From: Bacteroidota bacterium
GTDB lineage: Bacteria; Bacteroidota; Bacteroidia; Chitinophagales; Chitinophagaceae
Assembly (NCBI GenBank): GCA_029561305.1
Contig: JAKQJG010000055.1
Span: 1-37,249, forward strand
DNA: 37,249 bases
Reading direction: 5' to 3'
Within the stretch, counting starts at the first letter, position 1. Each line of letters opens with the position of its first letter. The notes under the pieces were generated by a model. It did not search any database and was not told the DNA's origin. It saw nothing but the letters and a program-made list of their open reading frames with translations. This document shows positions 24,195 to 32,494 of this stretch, one piece after another. Position numbers and translations under genes: made by a program.

Positions 24195-25916
24195 TTAATG
24201 ACTCACCTTATCCAGCTCCACTTTCACAAAATCCATCAGCTCTTTTATCACTGCAGGAGAAAAATCAAATTTCAACCCTGCGGTTTCGTATAATTGAGGA
24301 AGCGTAGCGGTGCCCCCAAGAGCTAACACATTGCAGTAGTTATCCAGTGCCCGCTCTGGGTTTTGCTTATACTGCATCCACATACCAATAGCACCCAGCT
24401 GTGCAATACCATACTCAATATAATAGAAAGGCACTTCAAACAAATGCAACTGGCGCTGCCATGCATTGCTTCGGTATGTTTCAAGGCCGCTGTAATCAAC
24501 AGTGCCTTCGCTGTATTCATTTAAAATCGACATCCATTGTTCGGTACGCTGTTCATTGGTATGCCCGGGGTTTGCATACAGCCAATGCTGGAATTTATCG
24601 ATGATTGCTATCCAGGGAAACAGGGTGATCACTCTTTCCAACTGGTGTTCTTTTGCCCTTCTTAGTTCTTCTGCATTATCAAAAAACACATCCCAGTATT
24701 CCATGCTGAACAGTTCCATAGCCATGCTGGCCACTTCAGCAATTTCCATCGGGTATTCTTTAAAACCAGTAAGCTTTAATGGGTGTGCCAGAAAAGAATG
24801 TACTGCGTGGCCGCCTTCATGCACCATGGTGGTTACATCATGCATCTGCCCCGCAGCGTTCATAAAGATAAAGGGAGCACCGCTTTCTGCTAACGGGCAG
24901 TTGTATCCGCCGGGAGCCTTACCCATCCTGCTCTCCAGGTCGAGATGTTTTATCTCCTCCATTTTTTTGATGCAATCGCCAAAGAAGGGACGGAGTTTTG
25001 TAAAACAGGCAATGGTTTTTTCTGTAAGATCTTTACCTGTTGTAAAAGGCGTTAGTGGTTTTACGCCATCCTGTTCTGCTTCCACATCCCAGGGACGTAA
25101 TGTTTCCAAACCTAGTTTTTCTTTTTTCTTCTGGTAAATGATCTTTACTAACGGTGTTACATGCTGTTTTACCGCTTCATGAAAAGCAAAACATTCTTCT
25201 TTACCATAATCAAACCTGCCCAGTTCCTTAAAACGGTAATCGGTATAATTGCCGAACCCTGCATTGGCTGCCAGTTCGTTCCGCTTTGCCATGAGTGTAT
25301 TAAACAGTTCGTTCAACGGTGCTTTATCCTGTAACCTTCTTTCCTGAATTTTGCGGTAAGCTTCTTCTCTCAGATTCCTGTCGGGATTCTCTAAAAATTT
25401 CGCAGCCTGCTGAAGCGTATATTCCTGGCCGTTAATGGTAACCGTCATCTTACTGCTGATAACACCAAACTGTTGTTGCATCACCGCCAGTTCACTCTGC
25501 AGCGGAATATTTTCTTCCCGGAACAATTCAATATTTTTTTTGATGCTGCGCAGGTAGGTGAAGTACTCTTTTGACTGCAATGTTTCCACCAGCGGATGAT
25601 GTACTAGTTTTTTATTCAGCGTATCTGCATATTGCTGAATATGCGGTTGTATAGCAGTACAGAAAAAATTAAACGATTCTTCCAGCGATGGGTTCGTGGT
25701 ATCGCAGGTCATTTTAATCTGGCGCCAGCAGGCATCTTCACTCACAACAGCTTCCAGTTCGCTTAATTGCAGCAGCCACTGTTCCAGTTCGTCTTTAGTA
25801 TTGACCTCCTTTTCCTGTAATGATTTGAAATACGGTTCAATACTGTTCCAATCGGAGAGAACAAAATCAACCGGCACAAAATGACGGGGTAATTTTTGAA
25901 TGTCTGCTGTGTACAT
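24195..25916 (-). CDS. M3-family oligoendopeptidase
   Basis: A 573-residue cytosolic zinc metallopeptidase of the M3 (PepF-like) family. The HExxH motif is HEGGH (H366, E367, H370) in TTMVHEGGHAVHSFLAHP. The third ligand lies in the helix EIAEVASMAMELF about 25 residues later. GGYNCPLAESGAPFIFMNAAGQMHDV precedes it, as is usual. Such enzymes cut short peptides and aid peptide turnover. The last base of its reading frame touches the fur stop with no gap, so the two convergent transcripts must overlap. An inverted-repeat arm sits two bases before its ATG, where the ribosome-binding region should be. Confidence 0.93.
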   Translation of the reverse strand: MYTADIQKLPRHFVPVDFVLSDWNSIEPYFKSLQEKEVNTKDELEQWLLQLSELEAVVSEDACWRQIKMTCDTTNPSLEESFNFFCTAIQPHIQQYADTLNKKLVHHPLVETLQSKEYFTYLRSIKKNIELFREENIPLQSELAVMQQQFGVISSKMTVTINGQEYTLQQAAKFLENPDRNLREEAYRKIQERRLQDKAPLNELFNTLMAKRNELAANAGFGNYTDYRFKELGRFDYGKEECFAFHEAVKQHVTPLVKIIYQKKKEKLGLETLRPWDVEAEQDGVKPLTPFTTGKDLTEKTIACFTKLRPFFGDCIKKMEEIKHLDLESRMGKAPGGYNCPLAESGAPFIFMNAAGQMHDVTTMVHEGGHAVHSFLAHPLKLTGFKEYPMEIAEVASMAMELFSMEYWDVFFDNAEELRRAKEHQLERVITLFPWIAIIDKFQHWLYANPGHTNEQRTEQWMSILNEYSEGTVDYSGLETYRSNAWQRQLHLFEVPFYYIEYGIAQLGAIGMWMQYKQNPERALDNYCNVLALGGTATLPQLYETAGLKFDFSPAVIKELMDFVKVELDKVSH

Positions 25917-25917
25917 A

Positions 25918-26030
25918 CCCTAAATCCCTAAAGGGACTTTTATAGTTTAAAAATGTTTTGTCTCTTTTACTTCAGGTAAGAGACATGCTCAATCGAACGC
26001 TTGCCTTTAAGCCCCTTTAGGGGTTTGGGG
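25918..26030. repeat. Inverted pair of GC-rich palindromic repeat arms
   Basis: CCCTAAATCCCTAAAGGGACTT (22 bases, 25918-25939) and, in inverted orientation, the matching arm at 26009-26030 (AAGCCCCTTTAGGGGTTTG and three more G). They differ at only a few positions, and each contains its own short dyad (CCCTAAAGGG, CCCCTTTAGGGG). Two facing palindromic units 69 bases apart look like a REP/BIME pair. Similar elements recur in many Bacteroidota genomes. The left arm lies two bases upstream of the M3 peptidase start codon. Confidence 0.7.
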
Positions 26031-26037
26031 CATTGTC

Positions 26038-26541
26038 TTACGCCATCTTCCTCGGTGAATTGATCTTTTTAGCAGGCGCCTGTTTGGTGTTTACCTGCTT
26101 GGGTTCGGCAGATTTTGCTTTGGGCAATTCATGTGCCGGAGCATCTTCAGCAGGGGTGTCAGACAGTTTGATCTCAATATTATTCGCCTCCAGCAATGCC
26201 AGCCATTTTACCATTTTCTTCATATCACTGGTGTACACCCTTTCAAGGTCGATGGTGGGATATACTTTTTCAAAATATGCTTTCAGGGCTTTGGTGTCGT
26301 TTACATCCGGACGTTTCTCCTTGCTTTCCTTCATCGCAGTAAGAATATCCACCAGGTTTACATTGTCACTGGTTGTATAGATCTCAATGCTTTCCAAATG
26401 AGAAAAGCTATGCTGCCGGCTGCTTACAAACTTGGTTGTTTTATCTTCCAGCGAACGCACGATCCCACCATCAGCTTTAGAAGCCATCAATTCAAACAAT
26501 CCGCCTAAGCCGGTTATAGATACCAATTTATTGTACTCCAT
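26038..26541 (-). CDS. DUF5606 protein
   Basis: A 167-residue protein matching the DUF5606 family of Bacteroidota: MEYNKLVSITGLGGLFELMASKADGGIVRSLED, TKFVSSRQHSFSHLESIEIYT, NLVDILTAMKE and DLERVYTSDMKKMVKWLALLE. The C-terminal third, from about residue 128, is Pro/Ala/Lys rich (APAHELPKAKSAEPKQ and onward) and looks disordered; such tails can bind nucleic acid or protein. No function is known. It ends eight bases after a repeat arm and lies upstream of the M3 gene on the same strand. Confidence 0.85.
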   Translation of the reverse strand: MEYNKLVSITGLGGLFELMASKADGGIVRSLEDKTTKFVSSRQHSFSHLESIEIYTTSDNVNLVDILTAMKESKEKRPDVNDTKALKAYFEKVYPTIDLERVYTSDMKKMVKWLALLEANNIEIKLSDTPAEDAPAHELPKAKSAEPKQVNTKQAPAKKINSPRKMA

Positions 26542-26650
26542 ATAAAAAATTTTAGTGTTGCAAGATAAAGGGAAAAACGTAAATGTGGTGACCGCAAATT
26601 TCCGGCAGCTGTTTATACCAGGTTAAAATTGAATGGCAGTTTTATTAATA

Positions 26651-26677
26651 AAAAAAGGCAGGGAGTTCCTGCCTTTT
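26651..26677 (-). terminator. Rho-independent terminator after the small membrane protein
   Basis: GGCAGG, loop GAGTT, CCTGCC, with A/T runs on both sides. Read on the minus strand, the stem is followed by a long T-run (complement of 26641-26656). It lies 23 bases beyond the stop of the gene at 26700-27020. Confidence 0.85.
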
Positions 26678-26699
26678 GCTGTTTACCAAAATAAATACT

Positions 26700-27020
26700 T
26701 TAATTGCCGATCCTGCTTATCTCGTCGTCCATATCATCATACTCCAGTTGCAGTCCGCCATGGTACTTATAGGTGAAGTTGTACACCACTGCATACAAAA
26801 TACCGATAATAAAGCCTACAATACCATAGATAATCGGGAGCAGAATGATCATAAACAAGCTCCCACCCAGCATAGCCCCGCCAAAACTGGTTCCCATTCC
26901 TATCAAGGAAAACAGCAGCATGAAGGGAACAAAAATGATTAAGATGAGTGCAACGGAAACAATGGCGGTTACCTTACCCGATTGCATCGGATCGATTCTT
27001 TTGATTCTTTTTGTTGACAT
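26700..27020 (-). CDS. Small conserved membrane protein
   Basis: A 106-residue protein with a basic N-terminus (MSTKRIKRIDPMQSGK) and two long hydrophobic regions (about residues 17-42 and 50-80), the second Gly/Ile-rich (PIIYGIVGFIIGILYAVVYN). An acidic tail follows (EYDDMDDEISRIGN). The layout resembles DUF3566-like membrane proteins of Bacteroidota, a tentative match. Function unknown. It is monocistronic, with a terminator directly after it and a 99-base gap before it. Confidence 0.75.
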   Translation of the reverse strand: MSTKRIKRIDPMQSGKVTAIVSVALILIIFVPFMLLFSLIGMGTSFGGAMLGGSLFMIILLPIIYGIVGFIIGILYAVVYNFTYKYHGGLQLEYDDMDDEISRIGN

Positions 27021-27119
27021 GGTTTAAAAGTTTTTTCTAATATACAATTAAAACAAATATTAGCTAAAGCTTTTTGCGAATTTGTATAATAACATGCGGG
27101 AAATAGCGTCACATAATGA

Positions 27120-27623
27120 TCAATTTTCGTCGAGGAGTTTTTTAATGGTTGCCTCCTCTTTTTTCCAGTCGTAGCCTTCCAGTTTCGTTTTAATCACTTC
27201 GCCTTTTTTATTTAATAAAAATGTGGTGGGAAAAGAATGAATGCCCAGCTCACCCAAGGGTTTTTCTGTTTTAGCAAAAACTATTTTATCAGTATCAAAC
27301 CGTTTTCTGAAACCATTTACTTTTTCCTCCGGTTCATCGGAGATATAGAGTACAGTAAATTTGGGTGAATTAATACTTGCAGACAGATCATTCAGCCAAC
27401 CCGTTTCCCTTGCACAATCTACACACCAGGTTTGATAGCAGGATACAATGACCACGCTTCCTTTGTAAGCATCAATACTGGTGGTTTGTTTGTTATCAAG
27501 CAGGGTTAACTGCTCCGAATGAAAACTCATTGCAGGAACAAGTAAATATCTTTTTACTAACCGGTAGCCAACAAAAGCAAGCAATAACAGGGCAATTATT
27601 GTTGTGAATTTTATCTTTTTCAT
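27120..27623 (-). CDS. TlpA/ResA-like membrane-anchored thioredoxin-fold protein
   Basis: A 167-residue protein with an N-terminal membrane anchor (residues 5-20 hydrophobic, preceded by Lys). The thioredoxin domain has the active site WCVDC (C67, C70) in SCYQTWCVDCARETGWL, a third Cys just before (C62), and the cis-Pro loop HSFPTTFLLNKKGEV. It should reduce or exchange disulfides outside the membrane. The first four bases of its gene overlap the end of the acyltransferase gene (ATGA), so they are translated together. Such proteins often act in cytochrome c or envelope assembly. Confidence 0.88.
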   Translation of the reverse strand: MKKIKFTTIIALLLLAFVGYRLVKRYLLVPAMSFHSEQLTLLDNKQTTSIDAYKGSVVIVSCYQTWCVDCARETGWLNDLSASINSPKFTVLYISDEPEEKVNGFRKRFDTDKIVFAKTEKPLGELGIHSFPTTFLLNKKGEVIKTKLEGYDWKKEEATIKKLLDEN

Positions 27624-28735
27624 TTTAACGGATTTCGTTTGTTAAGGCCGCTGTTCTCGGCTTTATTAAAGCGGTTTAAAAAAAACCGGAGAGTAATATC
27701 AGCCAATGGATTTTTTACTTTGATGTAATTAAACACCTGTCTTGGTAAAGCGCCTGCGTTTGCTTTGGCATCCCTGGCAGTTCGGCCCAGTTCTAATTTA
27801 TCATATCCCTTTTCTATCATTTTTTCAATACCTGCAAACAGTATGTTGAAATACACTTTGTATTTTGTGTTGGCCTCATAATCCAGCCCGATAAAATGCG
27901 TTTCCATCTCTGTTGTGTAAAAAATAAAAGTGTAAAAACCAATCATTTTCCCTTCGGCATACAGGGCATAAAATTCAAAATTATCCTGCAGGTCTTTCTT
28001 GAGTTCATAGAAATAAGCCGTGTTAATGGTGCCGAGTTTTACCGTTTGTTTGTTTACCACATTCCAGTATAAGGGTTCAATGGAAGCAGCGTTTTGTTTA
28101 ATGTCTTCAGCATTCAATTGTTTTATTTCTACTCCATTTAACGAAGCCATTATTTTTTTTGCCCGTTGCCTGTAATTCTTGTGCAGGTCATTTATATAAT
28201 CATCCAGTTTGGTCCAGTGTTTTCTTCTTCCGATCTCCATCGTCACATCGCCGCTAAAAAAGCGATACCCCCAGAACCTGCAGCTTTGTTCAATAAATAC
28301 ATCATGGCAGTCTTTTACAATAATGCCGGCCGGTTTACCCTGTTGTTTGGTAAATAATTTAATGGCATCAAATACCAGCTCCCGGTGGGCAGGTTCTTTA
28401 AAATAAAATCCCTGGTAATTGATCCTGAATAAATGACCACAGGCAAGGATATAGAGTTTTTTAGGCAGGAAACATTTGATCAATTTGGCTGTAGTGGCAC
28501 TGCCGTTGCCGAAATTCAGATGCCTGTGCTGGAAACAAAATTGCTGCAGGTAGAGTACACCTATGAGTTTTTCTTTTGCAAAAACCTGTACATAGCTGGG
28601 TTCAATATCAGCCACGGCAGCTTTTTCAAAAGCGAGCAGGTGCCTGCTATGCAAATGATGGTCTGCAGGCAGCAGTGCATCCCATTCTTTCGCAATATCC
28701 AAAATATGTTTTGCTATTGTAATGTGTAGTTTCAA
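27620..28735 (-). CDS. FemAB-like GNAT-fold acyltransferase
   Basis: A 371-residue protein that most resembles FemAB/peptidoglycan-type or DUF482 acyltransferases. EWDALLPADHHLHSRHLLAFEKA near the N-terminus, YINDLHKNYRQRAKKIM in the middle, then KMIGFYTFIFYTTEMETHFIGLDYEANTKYKVYFNILFAGIEKMIEKGYDKLELGRTA form the GNAT-type core. The predicted start is TTG 28735, since no ATG lies near the N-terminus. Its substrate could be a cell-envelope or small-molecule amine. It shares an ATGA overlap with the thioredoxin-like gene downstream. Confidence 0.7.
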   Translation of the reverse strand: MKLHITIAKHILDIAKEWDALLPADHHLHSRHLLAFEKAAVADIEPSYVQVFAKEKLIGVLYLQQFCFQHRHLNFGNGSATTAKLIKCFLPKKLYILACGHLFRINYQGFYFKEPAHRELVFDAIKLFTKQQGKPAGIIVKDCHDVFIEQSCRFWGYRFFSGDVTMEIGRRKHWTKLDDYINDLHKNYRQRAKKIMASLNGVEIKQLNAEDIKQNAASIEPLYWNVVNKQTVKLGTINTAYFYELKKDLQDNFEFYALYAEGKMIGFYTFIFYTTEMETHFIGLDYEANTKYKVYFNILFAGIEKMIEKGYDKLELGRTARDAKANAGALPRQVFNYIKVKNPLADITLRFFLNRFNKAENSGLNKRNPLK

Positions 28736-28780
28736 CCGGCAGCTTTATACAAATATCTGCAAACGGCGGTCAATCCATGC

Positions 28781-28813
28781 AAATAAAAAATGCCGGGCTG
28801 CAGCAGCACCGGC
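28781..28813 (-). terminator. Rho-independent terminator of the sigma-factor gene
   Basis: GCCGG-GCTG-CAG-CAGC-A-CCGGC folds into a nine-pair stem with one bulged A. On the minus strand it is followed by ATTTTTTATTTG. It lies 28 bases beyond the stop of the gene at 28841-29416. Confidence 0.85.
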
Positions 28814-28840
28814 GTCAAAAAAAGCAGGATGAAAATATTT

Positions 28841-29416
28841 TTACCAGCTTAAAGCAATGCCTTCTTCTGTCATCAGTTGCCGCAGGTTGGTGAGTGCATG
28901 TTTCATGGTGTCTAATGCGGTAGTAACACTGCATTTCATTTTGGCGGCAATATCCCTAAAGCTGGTGCCGGCATAGTGGCTCAATATCATTACTTCTCTT
29001 TGTTCCTGCGGAAGCTTGTTTATCATGTTCCTGATCTTGGTATGACTGTCATAATATATTTTTCCAGGCAGGTTTTCGGGATGCGCTGCAACAACATCAT
29101 TATTGCAATGAACGGCAGGGGCAGCATTCATATTTAATTTAAAATTATACTCCATACATAATTGAGATGCTACTTCAGACGCCCATCGCAAGAACGTAGT
29201 GTCTTCCGGGTTCTTGCCCGCAATCACATTATTCATAATTCGCACAAATACATCCCTGAAAATTATCTCCGCAGCATATTTGTCTTTTACGGCTGCATAC
29301 ACTGTATTATAGATCCTGTCTTTATACAGGTCGGTTAGTGTTGCCAGCGCTACCGGGTTATTACTCAGGTAAAACTGTAACAGTTTCTCATCGGGCATTT
29401 CCATTGGGTTTTTCAT
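28841..29416 (-). CDS. ECF-type RNA polymerase sigma factor
   Basis: A 191-residue sigma-70 family protein. Region 2 runs from LLQFYLSNNPVALATLTDLYKDRIYNTVYAAVKDKYAAEIIFRDVFVRIMNN to FLRWASEVASQL. Region 4 is KLPQEQREVMILSHYAGTSFRDIAAKMKCSVTTALDTMKHALTNLR, a clear helix-turn-helix for the -35 element. No anti-sigma gene is visible beside it; the neighbours are the acyltransferase downstream and the BRO-N gene upstream on the same strand. It ends in its own terminator. The target regulon is unknown. It differs from the sigma-like protein at 33677. Confidence 0.88.
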   Translation of the reverse strand: MKNPMEMPDEKLLQFYLSNNPVALATLTDLYKDRIYNTVYAAVKDKYAAEIIFRDVFVRIMNNVIAGKNPEDTTFLRWASEVASQLCMEYNFKLNMNAAPAVHCNNDVVAAHPENLPGKIYYDSHTKIRNMINKLPQEQREVMILSHYAGTSFRDIAAKMKCSVTTALDTMKHALTNLRQLMTEEGIALSW

Positions 29417-29604
29417 CAGGGTAAATTTTGGCTTTATAGGTTACAATCACGGTGTAAAGGTTGGATATTAGGATTGCGTGGTTAATAGTCATGCACGGGC
29501 ATTTGCTGTAGTTATAATTCGAGGAGAAAGAAAAAAATGGAGGGGTGGGATTTTTATTGTGTGCGTGGAGGAGTTTTTTTGCACATGAGTTTACAACAAG
29601 GGGA

Positions 29605-30444
29605 TTATTTTTTTGGAGGGTTGAGCGATTTTTTATTTACTGTTTTTAACGCTTGTGCATTTTGTTGGCTTAGGATTTGTTTGCCGGTTTTGGCCTCGAT
29701 AGCTTTTCTGGTGTTGCCAGCAATATCACCGCCCTGCTTTGCAATTACTTTGTTTTCGTCAAAGTTTTTTGGTTTTTTCTCTTTGCTTATTTCTTTGGTG
29801 GATGCTTCAGCCAGCATATTCAGCACCAGTTCCAGGTTGGTCATATTGTCCCGGAGGTTTTCTTTCTTCAGGTTTTTATGCTGCTTGTATTCTTTTACTG
29901 TTTTGCCGCTCCATCCTTTTGTAATGATATCAGTTAACGTTGCAAACTCCTGGCCTTTCTTTACGCCACGTTCTTCCCACTCATCGGTCAGTTCCTTTCT
30001 TACTTCAATACTCTTTAGCCTTTGATTTATCCAGTTTTTGCTATAGCCGAGTTTCAGGTAATTTTCCATTGCCCTGTCAATGCTCAGCTCTGGGTTTTGC
30101 GATTCTTCTATTCTTTCGTAGCCGGTTTTAGCCAGCCATTGCTTAAAGGGCTCTGCTTTGGGCGAAGGGATGGATTGGATGAGGCGGAGCAAATCTTCTG
30201 TTTGTAAACAATCGGTGGCATACATTTTACCATCTGATGCCGTGAATTTCAGTTGTACGATTTTTTCGTACAACTGGCTTCCCTCTTTTATCAGTTTCTT
30301 TTTTAAATCTGTCCAGTAGCGTTTGGGTATGCTGCTTCCAGTCAAAATCTCTATCACATCAATTACTGAAAAATACCATTGCTCTTTTTCTGCATCCCAA
30401 TGACTGCGGATTTGTTTATGTTCAAAAAGTTTTATGTTGCTCAT
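29605..30444 (-). CDS. BRO-N/DinD-like phage-antirepressor-type protein
   Basis: A 279-residue protein. The N-terminal ~105 residues match the BRO-N domain: KIRSHWDAEKEQWYFSVIDVIEILTG-type sequence, IPKRYWTDLKKKL, MYATDCLQTEDLLRLIQSIPSPKAEPFKQWLAKTGYERIEE. The rest (residues ~110-279) resembles the DinD family: RLKSIEVRKELTDEWEERGVKKGQEFATLTDIITKGW, KKENLRDNMTNLELVLNMLAEASTKEIS, and a Lys-rich tail. DinD is SOS-induced in E. coli and interferes with RecA filaments; BRO proteins are often phage regulators. Either fits a defence or mobile-element role. It sits at the left edge of the AT-rich island and faces the dinD fragment at 30534 head to head. Confidence 0.85.
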   Translation of the reverse strand: MSNIKLFEHKQIRSHWDAEKEQWYFSVIDVIEILTGSSIPKRYWTDLKKKLIKEGSQLYEKIVQLKFTASDGKMYATDCLQTEDLLRLIQSIPSPKAEPFKQWLAKTGYERIEESQNPELSIDRAMENYLKLGYSKNWINQRLKSIEVRKELTDEWEERGVKKGQEFATLTDIITKGWSGKTVKEYKQHKNLKKENLRDNMTNLELVLNMLAEASTKEISKEKKPKNFDENKVIAKQGGDIAGNTRKAIEAKTGKQILSQQNAQALKTVNKKSLNPPKK

Positions 30445-30533
30445 GGTGGTTTGTTGTTACAGCAAAATAAAGAGTTTTTATTGAATGTCAAAATATTTAG
30501 TAAATTTGAGTCTAATAAAATTAGCTAGTTTTT

Positions 30534-30722
30534 ATGGAAGCGAAACAACTTTACATTGTATCTCCCAGAACAGAGATTGCAATAAAAGTTTTTTGTATAA
30601 CGCAAACAACGGAAAAATTGAAAAGGGAGAAGGTGAAAGGAAAAGAAAATGCTAGTAAAACGTATTTTGAAATGAGAGAAAAAGTCAGGCAGTTGATTGA
30701 AGAGTTGGGTGGGACAATGTAA
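30534..30722 (+). pseudogene. C-terminal fragment of a second dinD-like gene
   Basis: A 62-codon frame. Residues 12-62 resemble the C-terminal end of DinD proteins: TEIAIKVFCITQTTEKLKRE, then a spacer, then MREKVRQLIEELGGTM. In the family this last motif is normally followed by PE-x-L-P; here a stop codon comes directly after GGTM, and the next codons read E-H-L in the same frame, as if the Pro codon became a stop. The first ~200 residues of a dinD are missing. TAAATTTG at 30501-30508 resembles a -7 element, so it could be transcribed. The family match was made from memory of the DinD sequence. Confidence 0.65.
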
Positions 30723-30758
30723 GAGCATTTAATAAATACTATGGACAAATAAAGTACC

Positions 30759-31796
30759 TTATGAGTTAAGGTAATTTTTAATTCTTGCGACCGCAACATC
30801 AATAAATTTGGGATTGTTGAATAGTGTCTTTTTTCTGTCACTCCAATTTTCCAAATAGGCTGTAATTTCTTCGGTTGACTGCGCTTTGTTTTCAGTTATA
30901 ATAAAATCAATGGTAGATAGTAATTCTAAACCGAAAGAAGAGTAGAACCCAGAGAGAAAAGATTTTGTATTATTTGCAATGCTCTGATAAATTTTATTTT
31001 CAGGTTGTTGAAGATATTCTTTAACATCAGTTTCTCCGTCAGGTATAATTCCCAATTCTTCAAAAGGCTTTTTATCTTTTGAACTGTATCCGGAAATATA
31101 ACTGCCATTCAAATAGTAAAGCACATGCTTCACTTTGCCGGAGTAAGGTCCGTAAAAGTTTGGCTTATACTCTAGATTAAAAATCTCTTTTGCGCCAAAA
31201 CGCTGAAGAAAATAAGCGATTTTTTCTGCTGCAAATTCGGAAACAAACTCACCGTTTTTTACAAGGTCATAAAGGGTATCCAACAGCATTGCCCTGGCTG
31301 GTGTAAGTTTTGCCCTTTCTTTTTTTAAGACTTCCTGAATCTCGGGAGTTGGCTCGTAAATGTAGATTTCGCTGTTAACTTTAGAAAGGTGTTTTTCAAG
31401 TATTTGTTTTACCTGAATCCAGTTAAGCCCGCCGTTACCAGCGCCAAGGGGTGGAAGTGCTATGGATGTAATATTTTTTTCTTTAATAATTTCCATAAGA
31501 TTCTTTAATCCCTCTTCTATGTAACTATACTCAGATGGTTTACGCCAATCCGTTTTAGTTGGAAAATTGATTATTATTTTTTCACCTGTGTGTAAAGAGG
31601 AATCTTTTGTAACAAGGAGTTTTCCAATGCCGATTGTTCCTTCCTTGCAGGCTTTTATATACTGCCTAGTATTTTCAGGAAACTGTTGTTTAAACTGTAG
31701 AGCAACACCCTTACCCATTACACCAATAGTGTTTACGGTATTCACCAAAGCCATAGCCTTGCTGTCAAGTAAATTCCCTTTGATGTAATGAATCAT
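30759..31796 (-). CDS. darG: DarG antitoxin (macrodomain DNA ADP-ribosylglycohydrolase)
   Basis: A 345-residue protein. Residues 1-~155 are a macrodomain: GNLLDSKAMALVNTVNTIGVMGKGVALQFKQQFP and PPLGAGNGGLNW are the ADP-ribose-binding loops, with TKTDWRKPSEY between. Residues ~165-345 are the DarG C-terminal domain (TPARAMLLDTLYDLVKNGEFVSEFAAEKIAYFLQRFGAKEIFNLEYKPNFYGPYSG). It removes the ADP-ribose that DarT puts on thymidine in DNA and can also bind DarT. It starts three bases after the DarT stop (TGA then ATG), so the pair is one operon with toxin first. Length and both domains match full DarG. Confidence 0.95.
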   Translation of the reverse strand: MIHYIKGNLLDSKAMALVNTVNTIGVMGKGVALQFKQQFPENTRQYIKACKEGTIGIGKLLVTKDSSLHTGEKIIINFPTKTDWRKPSEYSYIEEGLKNLMEIIKEKNITSIALPPLGAGNGGLNWIQVKQILEKHLSKVNSEIYIYEPTPEIQEVLKKERAKLTPARAMLLDTLYDLVKNGEFVSEFAAEKIAYFLQRFGAKEIFNLEYKPNFYGPYSGKVKHVLYYLNGSYISGYSSKDKKPFEELGIIPDGETDVKEYLQQPENKIYQSIANNTKSFLSGFYSSFGLELLSTIDFIITENKAQSTEEITAYLENWSDRKKTLFNNPKFIDVAVARIKNYLNS

Positions 31797-31799
31797 GGG

Positions 31800-32426
31800 T
31801 CAAAAATAATATTCAGGTTTTATAATCAGTTTTTTATTTTGAAATCCCTGCATCTGTTGTATTTCCTGCTCTGCTACAGCATTATAAACAACAAATCCTA
31901 AGACAGCATCTGTTGGTATATCTCCAGACACAAGAAATTCAGCCTCCTTTCTTCGCTTTAAATCAAGGTCGTTTTCGTCATTCCAGTATTTTCGCTGTAT
32001 AGCTTTCCTGTCTATTAAATTTTCAATATTCAATCTATCAGCAGGAGTATAGAAATTTGTAAAAACGTCTATTGCATGTCCATCGCTAAATACATAATCC
32101 AGCCCTTGTTGTTCAATTGCTTCTACTGAAGAGACACAATAAACAATATCTTTTGCAGATGTTGCCAGTACTCCATTAAAGCCCTTTTGTATTACATAGA
32201 GCATTGGCATCCTTGCATCAAAATAAAAGGGAATATAACTGCCGAGCATTCTGTCATTGGGCAATAAGAATGTATCTCTTACGCTAATTAAACTGCTATC
32301 TCCAATGGAAACATAAGCTGGGTTTCGGTTGGGAGAACTAATATGAGTAATGCCATGTTGCAAAATATGTGGGATATTTTGCAGGTGCGTCATGCGGAAG
32401 AGTAGTATTTTATTGTTCTCTGGCAC
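31800..32426 (-). CDS. darT: DarT DNA ADP-ribosyltransferase toxin
   Basis: A 208-residue toxin of the DarT family (DUF4433), which attaches ADP-ribose to thymidine in single-stranded DNA and blocks phage replication. NAD-site residues are H14 in RMTHLQNIPHILQHGITH and R50 in SLISVRDTF; YFDARMPMLYVI follows. The catalytic Glu is most likely E163 in RRKEAEFLV. The start is GTG 32426 (MPENNKILLFRMTH); an internal ATG at codon 12 would lose residues near the NAD-binding site. It is 68 bases downstream of the ImmA/IrrE gene on the same strand and three bases upstream of darG. No truncation is visible, so it should be active. Confidence 0.94.
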   Translation of the reverse strand: MPENNKILLFRMTHLQNIPHILQHGITHISSPNRNPAYVSIGDSSLISVRDTFLLPNDRMLGSYIPFYFDARMPMLYVIQKGFNGVLATSAKDIVYCVSSVEAIEQQGLDYVFSDGHAIDVFTNFYTPADRLNIENLIDRKAIQRKYWNDENDLDLKRRKEAEFLVSGDIPTDAVLGFVVYNAVAEQEIQQMQGFQNKKLIIKPEYYF

Positions 32427-32494
32427 TATTATTTTCTATTTTCTCAATGACTGCGCCGACAGGAAAATTTGAATCTATCTTCTCCTTGTGATGT

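Noticed and set aside
24502-25137. A plus-strand open frame of 211 codons
   Set aside because: Antisense to the M3 peptidase gene, whose zinc site and coding pattern are certain.
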